Assembly: GCA_049587975.1 (NCBI GenBank)
Contig: JBAVEY010000285.1
Location: 1-11,099 of the forward strand
Source of the DNA: DASSJM01 sp049587975
GTDB lineage: Bacteria; Actinomycetota; UBA4738; HRBIN12
DNA length: 11,099 nt
Direction: 5' to 3'
In this document: positions 7,316-11,099 of the stretch, piece after piece
Numbering within the stretch: position 1 is the stretch's first letter
Layout: the number at the start of each line of letters is the position of its first letter
The notes under the pieces: model-generated
What the model saw: only the letters and a program-made list of their open reading frames with translations
What the model was told of the DNA's origin: nothing
The model's database searches: none
Position numbers and translations under genes: made by a program

Positions 7316-9731
7316 CGCGTTCGCCCTTGGGGTCGTACAGGGGCTGATCGACGACCTCGGCGCGGATCCACTCGCCGAACACCTCGACGGCGAGCGGCGT
7401 CCCGACCTGCGCGAGCTCCACCGGCAGGTACGCGTACGCGATGCTCGCGCCGATCGTGTAGCCGATCCCGCCCGACGTCACCCGAGCGACGATCCGCCCG
7501 TCCGACCGCACCGGCTCGTTGCCGAGCGTGGACGAGCGCGGGTCGGTCAGCACCAGGCAGGCGAGGGTCCGGCGCACGCCCTCGGTCCGCAGGCGTTCGA
7601 GCGCCTCCTTGCCGATGAAGTCCTTGTCGCGGGCCACCGCGAAGCCGAGGCCGGCCTCGAGCGGTGAGTCGTCCGGCGTCACGTCCGAGCCCCACGCCCG
7701 GTAGCCCTTCTCCAGGCGCAGCGAGTCGATCGCCCGGTACCCGGCCGGCACCAGCCTGTGGGGCGCGCCGGCCTCCGTCAGCGTGTCGAACAGGGTCACC
7801 CCGAACTCGACGGGGCAGTACAGCTCCCATCCGAGTTCGCCCACATACGTCACGCGCAGGGCCAGGCACGGGACGTGCCCCACGGTGATCTCGCGAGCGG
7901 TCATGAGGGGGAAGCCGACGTCGGACAGGTCGTCCGCGCACGCCGCGGACAGGATGTCCCGCGCCCGCGGACCCCACAGGCCGAGGCAGGCGAGCCCGGA
8001 GGTGATGTCGCGGACCTCCACTACGTCGTCGCGCTCGAGATGCCCCCTGATCCAGGCGAGGTCGAGCCCGCCCGAGGCCGTCCCGGTGACGATCCGGAAC
8101 CGCTCGGGTCCGAGGCGCGTCACGGTCAGGTCGCACTGGATGCCGCCCCGGCGGTTCAGCATCGGCGTGTAGACGATGCGACCCGTGGCCACATCGACGT
8201 CGTTCGCGCAGATGCGCTGGAGGACCGCGCACGCGTCCGGCCCCGACACCTCGATCTTGGCGAAGCTCGTCTCGTCGAACAGCCCGGCCCGCTCGCGCGT
8301 CGCGACGTGCTCGGCCACGATCGCGGTCGACCAGTGCTCGCCGGCCCACCCGCGCGGCTGCGACGAGACGTGGGCGGGGTCCTCGTTCGATCGGAACCAG
8401 TTCGCGCGCTCCCAGCCCGCCTTCTCGCCGAATTCCGCGCCGAGCACCTCCAGTCGCGTATAGGTCGGCGAGACCCTGAGGGGCCGGCCCGCGTCGTAGT
8501 CCTCGCCCGGGTACTTCACGTCATAGTGCTTGGCGTAGATCTCGTGCGCGCGTGCGAGCGCGAACCGCCGGCTCCGGTACTGGGCGCCGAACCGCCGGAC
8601 GTCCATCTTGGTCAGGTCCATCGACGGCTCCCCGTCGACGATCCATTCGGCCGTGTACCGGCCGATGCCGGCGCCCCCCGTGATCCCGTGCGCGCAGAAG
8701 CCTGCCGCAACGAAGAACCCGCGCACCTCGGTCTGCCCGAGGATGAAGTCGTCGTCGGGCGTGAAGGCCTCGGGCCCGTTGACGAACCGGTTGATCTCGG
8801 TGGTGCGCAGGGCCGGGATCAGGTTGAAGGCGCCCTCGGCGATCGGCTCGAACCGCTCCCACTTCTCCTGCAGGAGGCGGTGGTTGAAGTCGGAGGGGAT
8901 CGGCGTGTCGACGTGCCAGGGGTCGGGGTTGCGTTCGTACCCTCCGACCACGAGGCCGCCCACCTCCTCGCGGACGTAGACGAGGTTGTCCGGGTCGCGC
9001 AACGTCGGGAACGCGGCCGTGACCCCTTCGATCGGGCGCGTGATCAGGTACTGGTGCTCCATCGGCACGACCGGGATCTCGACGCCGGCCAGTCGCCCGA
9101 GCTCATGCGCCCAGATCCCGGCGGCGTTCACGACGATCTCGGCCTCGATCCCGCCGTGGTCCGTGACGACGCCGGCTACCACCCCGTCGCGGACCGAGAT
9201 CTCCACGACTCGGACACCGGTGCGGATCCGGGCGCCCCCGCGCTTGGCTCCCTCGGCGAAGGCCATCGTGAGCCCGGTCGGGTCCAGGTGCCCGTCGGTG
9301 GGGACGAACTGCGCGCCCAGCACGTTCGAGACGTCGATCAGTGGGAAGCGTTCGTGTGCCTCGTCCGCGGAAACGATCTCGACGGGCAGGCCGAAGCTCT
9401 TGGCCCAGCCGGCCTGCCGGGCGAGGGCCTCGAGCCGGTAGGGGGACGAGGCCAGATGCAGCGTCCCCACCTGATGCCAGCCGGGGTCGACGCCGGTCTC
9501 GGCCTGGAGCGTCGGATACAGGTCGACCCCGTACATCATCATCCGGGTGTGGCTGACCGAGTTCCGCAGCTGCGCCACGAGCCCCGCCGAGTGGAACGTG
9601 GAGCCACTCGTGAGCTCGGACCGATCGATCAGCAGGACGTCGTTCCATCCCATCCTCGTGAGGTGGTACGCGATGCTCGCACCCGCGACGCCGCCGCCGA
9701 CGATCACGACGCGGGCGCGATCGTCGGTCAC
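7305..9731 (-). CDS. Dimethylglycine/sarcosine dehydrogenase-like FAD oxidoreductase with GcvT domain
   Basis: The 808-residue product has the full architecture of dimethylglycine/sarcosine dehydrogenases and oxidases, which demethylate N-methyl amines with FAD and transfer the one-carbon unit to tetrahydrofolate. Order: FAD-binding DAO domain (about 5-370) with VVIVGGGVAGASIAYHL at 8-24; ELTSGSTFHSAGLV at 39-52, where H47 aligns with the covalent-FAD histidine in the mammalian enzyme's STWHAAG; MEHQYLIT at 224-231; FAO_M-like linker (about 375-435); GcvT folate-binding domain (about 465-700) with DETSFAKIEV, YTPMLNRRGGIQCDLTV (D534 is the likely folate-site acid), TYVGELGWELY and YRAIDSLRLEKGYRAWGSD; and a GcvT C-terminal barrel (about 710-800). 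The GTG start at 9731 lies one base after the phosphotransferase stop, so translation is probably coupled. The exact substrate (dimethylglycine, sarcosine, or another methylated amine) cannot be decided. Its 3' end overlaps the opposing small gene. Confidence 0.92.
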   Translation of the reverse strand: MTDDRARVVIVGGGVAGASIAYHLTRMGWNDVLLIDRSELTSGSTFHSAGLVAQLRNSVSHTRMMMYGVDLYPTLQAETGVDPGWHQVGTLHLASSPYRLEALARQAGWAKSFGLPVEIVSADEAHERFPLIDVSNVLGAQFVPTDGHLDPTGLTMAFAEGAKRGGARIRTGVRVVEISVRDGVVAGVVTDHGGIEAEIVVNAAGIWAHELGRLAGVEIPVVPMEHQYLITRPIEGVTAAFPTLRDPDNLVYVREEVGGLVVGGYERNPDPWHVDTPIPSDFNHRLLQEKWERFEPIAEGAFNLIPALRTTEINRFVNGPEAFTPDDDFILGQTEVRGFFVAAGFCAHGITGGAGIGRYTAEWIVDGEPSMDLTKMDVRRFGAQYRSRRFALARAHEIYAKHYDVKYPGEDYDAGRPLRVSPTYTRLEVLGAEFGEKAGWERANWFRSNEDPAHVSSQPRGWAGEHWSTAIVAEHVATRERAGLFDETSFAKIEVSGPDACAVLQRICANDVDVATGRIVYTPMLNRRGGIQCDLTVTRLGPERFRIVTGTASGGLDLAWIRGHLERDDVVEVRDITSGLACLGLWGPRARDILSAACADDLSDVGFPLMTAREITVGHVPCLALRVTYVGELGWELYCPVEFGVTLFDTLTEAGAPHRLVPAGYRAIDSLRLEKGYRAWGSDVTPDDSPLEAGLGFAVARDKDFIGKEALERLRTEGVRRTLACLVLTDPRSSTLGNEPVRSDGRIVARVTSGGIGYTIGASIAYAYLPVELAQVGTPLAVEVFGEWIRAEVVDQPLYDPKGERVRT

Positions 9732-9732
9732 G

Positions 9733-10647
9733 TCAGATGGGCTCGGCGGCCCGCCGGAGCCAGTCCTCGAACCGCTCGTCGGCCATCGAGCCCTCGAGCC
9801 GATCGAAGTGCCGGTCGGCGTACGCGACGTAGTCGATGTCCAGGGTGGACAGCGCCTGCTGGATCACGCCCCACATCGCCTCGCGGAAGTCGGACATGAT
9901 CCGCATCAGTTGCAGGCGCGCGCGGTGCCCGTCGGTCACCTCGCCGAACGTGAAGCGGAGCAGCGTCTCCTGGGCTCCCTCGGACAGGCCGTTGTTGATC
10001 GACAGGTTGCCGAGGTCGAAGAACGGATCGCCCATCCCCGAGTACTCGTAGTCGACGAGCCAGAACCCGGCCGCTCCGCGGAGGAAGTTGTCCGCGAGCA
10101 GATCGTTGTGGCAGGGGCGAGCGGGCACGGGAGCGACCGCGAGGGCCGCCTCGATCCGCCGGGCCCGTTCGTGCGCCGGACCGTACGCGGCGGGGATCGC
10201 GATGCCGCGCTCCTGCGAGAGCCGCCGGTAGTCCTCCACGATGCGGAACGCGTCGAACGAGACCGGGAGCCTCGGCCCCGCGTGGATCGTCGACACGACG
10301 CGCACGACGTCGGCCAGGACCGACTCCTGCTCCATGTCGCCCTCGGTGAGCGGTCCCCCTGGGACCCATCGCGTGATGAGGCATCCGTGTTCGGGCAGGT
10401 GGGCGACCACCTCGGGCCCCACCCCGGCCGCCGCGGCCGCGAGGGCGGCCTCGAACTCGGCCACACGGTCGATCCCGAGCAGCGCCGTGTCCTGCTCGGA
10501 CAGCCGGAGGAAGAACGCCCCGGTGCCGACCTCGACACGGAAGTTGCGGTTGGTGCGGCCAGCCTCGATCGGGGTGATCCTCGGGTCGTGTCCCCGCCAT
10601 TCTGGAACGGCCGCGATCACCGCACCGAGTTCACGATCGAGGCTCAC
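9733..10647 (-). CDS. Choline/aminoglycoside kinase-family phosphotransferase (LicA-like)
   Basis: A 304-residue cytosolic kinase-fold protein of the APH/choline kinase family, which transfers phosphate from ATP to a hydroxyl of a small substrate such as choline, ethanolamine or an aminoglycoside. N-lobe: GRTNRNFRVEV (30-40) and FFLRLSEQDTALLGIDR (about 45-61), close to choline kinase in wording. Hinge: LITRWVPGG (90-98). Catalytic loop: CHNDLLADNFL (179-189), the Brenner motif with D182 and N187. Metal site: LVDYEYSGMGDPFFDLGNLS (197-216) with D199; the DYEYSGMGDP wording favours the choline/ethanolamine branch over antibiotic kinases. The GTG at 10647 is chosen because family similarity begins just after it and a promoter points exactly there (10656-10685); the longer open frame upstream is promoter DNA. 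It leads an operon with the dimethylglycine-dehydrogenase-like gene, which argues for amine metabolism rather than antibiotic resistance. Confidence 0.88.
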   Translation of the reverse strand: MSLDRELGAVIAAVPEWRGHDPRITPIEAGRTNRNFRVEVGTGAFFLRLSEQDTALLGIDRVAEFEAALAAAAAGVGPEVVAHLPEHGCLITRWVPGGPLTEGDMEQESVLADVVRVVSTIHAGPRLPVSFDAFRIVEDYRRLSQERGIAIPAAYGPAHERARRIEAALAVAPVPARPCHNDLLADNFLRGAAGFWLVDYEYSGMGDPFFDLGNLSINNGLSEGAQETLLRFTFGEVTDGHRARLQLMRIMSDFREAMWGVIQQALSTLDIDYVAYADRHFDRLEGSMADERFEDWLRRAAEPI

Positions 10648-10655
10648 GGCGCGAG

Positions 10656-10685
10656 ACCCTAGACGGGGTGATCGTTTCGGGTCAA
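10656..10685 (-). promoter_or_regulatory. Promoter of the phosphotransferase-oxidoreductase operon, likely leaderless
   Basis: On the minus strand: TTGACC (-35, 10685-10680), an 18-base spacer, TAGGGT (-10, 10661-10656). The expected transcription start, six to eight bases on, falls at about 10648-10650, right at the GTG at 10647. This would give a leaderless mRNA, matching the absence of a good ribosome binding site. Confidence 0.6.
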
Positions 10686-10769
10686 GGTTGAGCGGTTCCG
10701 AACGACCAGGGTCGGCTCGGTTGACCGTTCCTGCGCGGGTCACCCATCCGGCGGGTTGACAGGTCGTTC
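10686..10769. repeat. Three GGTTGA-led direct repeats in the divergent promoter region
   Basis: GGTTGAGCGGTTCC (10686-10699), GGTTGACCGTTCC (10719-10731) and GGTTGACAGGTCGTTC (10754-10769) begin 33 and 35 bases apart, about three helical turns. The first adjoins the leftward -35 and forms TCAAGGTTGA with it; the third contains the rightward -35. They could be binding sites for a regulator of both transcripts, or partly coincidence from reused -35-like sequence. Confidence 0.4.
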
Positions 10770-10783
10770 GATGCTCGTACACT
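10756..10783 (+). promoter_or_regulatory. Strong housekeeping-type promoter of the leader/attenuator transcript
   Basis: A consensus -35 TTGACA (10756-10761), a 16-base spacer, and TACACT (10778-10783) as -10. The predicted transcription start at about 10789-10791 lies zero to four bases before the ATG at 10793, so the transcript would be essentially leaderless. It is the best promoter in the window. Confidence 0.8.
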
Positions 10784-10792
10784 GGCCGAACC

Positions 10793-10846
10793 ATGTTCGA
10801 CCACCAGGAGAAGACCGGACCGCGGGCCCTCGTACTTATCGCGTAG
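10793..10846 (+). CDS. 17-residue leader peptide rich in branched-chain residues
   Basis: ATG to TAG reads MFDHQEKTGPRALVLIA. Four consecutive codons, CTC GTA CTT ATC (10829-10840), encode Leu-Val-Leu-Ile, and CTT and GTA look unusual beside the CTC/CTG and GTC/GTG that dominate neighbouring genes. There is no ribosome binding site, but the promoter places the transcript start almost at the ATG, so translation would be leaderless. The ORF is followed at once by a long hairpin and then an intrinsic terminator, the arrangement of amino-acid attenuators such as actinobacterial ilv and leu leaders. The run of regulatory codons is short, so sensing of leucine/valine/isoleucine supply is inferred. 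A ribosome-arrest leader responding to another signal, such as an antibiotic, is an alternative. Confidence 0.65.
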   Translation: MFDHQEKTGPRALVLIA

Positions 10847-10882
10847 GCGCGGCCGGGCCGAGACAGGCCCGGGACCCGCGCC
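10846..10882 (+). other. Long GC-rich leader RNA hairpin (possible attenuator pause/anti-antiterminator)
   Basis: Outer stem GGCGCGG (10846-10852) with CCGCGCC (10876-10882); inner stem CCGGGCC (10853-10859) with GGCCCGG (10866-10872); loop GAGACA and a three-base bulge. It begins at the last base of the leader stop codon, so a ribosome's position would decide whether it forms. Alternative pairing is available: GGGCCGAG (10855-10862) can pair with CTCGCCC (10891-10897) with one bulge, which would break the downstream terminator. The leader codons also contain CCCTCG (10827-10832), complementary to the terminator's right arm (10900-10905). Confidence 0.6.
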
Positions 10883-10886
10883 AGAT

Positions 10887-10912
10887 GCCCCTCGCCCAGC
10901 GAGGGGCTTTTT
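10887..10912 (+). terminator. Intrinsic terminator inside the leader (attenuator)
   Basis: GCCCCTCG (10887-10894), loop CCCAG, CGAGGGGC (10900-10907), then five T (10908-10912). This is an 8-bp perfect stem with a U-tract, the only textbook intrinsic terminator in the window. It lies about 120 bases after the promoter and 90 bases before the next start codon, so it would end a short RNA unless bypassed. Confidence 0.85.
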
Positions 10913-11001
10913 CTACCCCGGTCGGGACGACGGGGAGCGATCGGGACCGAAGGCGGCACGGACGGCCACCGGACGGAAGCAGGGGACGGGAGGAGACGGA
11001 G

Positions 11002-11099
11002 ATGCGATACGAGTTCGAGCGGGGCGGAAGGACGGTCGCGAGCGTGCTGTGGGAGGGCCCGGGTCAGGTGACGATGGACGTGGCCGACGCCGCGGATCG
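11002..11099 (+). CDS. Start of an unrecognised gene, cut by window edge
   Basis: ATG at 11002 with GGGAGGA (10988-10994) seven bases upstream. The 32 visible residues begin MRYEFERGGRTVASVLWEGP and go on with alternating charged and hydrophobic residues that look like beta-strands of a soluble protein; no signal peptide or membrane segment is seen. It is the gene behind the attenuator-like leader. The N-terminus does not resemble the usual beginnings of IlvB, IlvC, LeuA or LeuC, and I cannot name a family from so little. Confidence 0.7.
   Translation, partial: MRYEFERGGRTVASVLWEGPGQVTMDVADAAD

Noticed and set aside
7758..9899. 713-codon plus-strand frame opposite the dimethylglycine-dehydrogenase-like gene
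   Set aside because: Shadow frame with biased composition, no motif and no ribosome binding site; the minus strand encodes a complete known architecture.
9733..10647. Aminoglycoside resistance gene
   Set aside because: The fold is shared, but the N-lobe and DYEYSGMGDP wording and the operon with an N-methylamine oxidoreductase favour a choline-kinase-like metabolic enzyme.
10814..10832. Possible T-box riboswitch (GGACCGCGGG resembles the T-box GGNACCGCG core)
   Set aside because: The promoter lies only about 30 bases upstream, leaving no room for Stem I, and the bases lie within a translated leader ORF.
10648..10959. N-terminal extension of the phosphotransferase to an ATG at 10959
   Set aside because: The extension would run through the divergent promoter, the leader ORF and the terminator. 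The promoter at 10656-10685 and family similarity both favour the GTG at 10647.

Overview
The window is GC-rich (codon third positions are nearly all G or C) and uses ATG and GTG starts. At its right end are two well-formed promoters whose predicted transcription starts fall almost on the start codons, suggesting leaderless transcripts. Together with the type of genes, this suggests an actinobacterium (phylum Actinomycetota), possibly from a less-studied lineage. That is an inference: there is no rRNA or other marker gene here.

Layout, left to right. (1) Bases 1-1300, minus strand: an FAD-dependent amine/amino-acid oxidoreductase, cut at the window edge just before its C-terminus. It diverges from (2) ilvD, dihydroxy-acid dehydratase (1387-3057, plus), the branched-chain amino acid synthesis enzyme, which stands alone without ilvBNC. 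A short GC hairpin separates ilvD from (3) a converging two-gene minus-strand operon: a four-helix membrane protein (3738-4253) followed by a GyrI-like ligand-binding protein (3098-3724). (4) Diverging from that pair, a plus-strand operon holds a DeoR-family repressor (4433-5230) and an APC-superfamily amino acid/amine permease (5261-6883), closed by a 13-bp perfect hairpin. (5) A small unrecognised protein (6956-7315) overlaps tail to tail by 11 bp with (6) a minus-strand operon: a choline-kinase-like phosphotransferase (9733-10647) followed, one base after its stop, by an 808-residue FAD oxidoreductase with a C-terminal GcvT module (7305-9731), of the dimethylglycine/sarcosine dehydrogenase type. 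(7) Diverging from it at the right end is a strong promoter, a 17-codon leader ORF ending Leu-Val-Leu-Ile-Ala, a long hairpin, a textbook intrinsic terminator, and then the start of an unrecognised gene (11002 to the edge).

How it may work together (inference). The permease, the two FAD oxidoreductases and the choline-kinase-like protein fit import and oxidative N-demethylation of a methylated or amino-alcohol-type amine (choline, dimethylglycine, sarcosine or a relative), with the GcvT module passing the one-carbon unit to tetrahydrofolate. The DeoR regulator could control the permease and perhaps the rest. ilvD and the right-end leader both point to branched-chain amino acids, but they lie at opposite ends and no other ilv or leu gene is visible.

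The most interesting element is the right-end leader: it has the architecture of a ribosome-mediated transcription attenuator, read from a probably leaderless mRNA, in front of a gene that does not look like a standard ilv/leu enzyme. No mobile element, CRISPR array, tRNA or rRNA was seen. No stretch longer than 300 bases lacks a gene.
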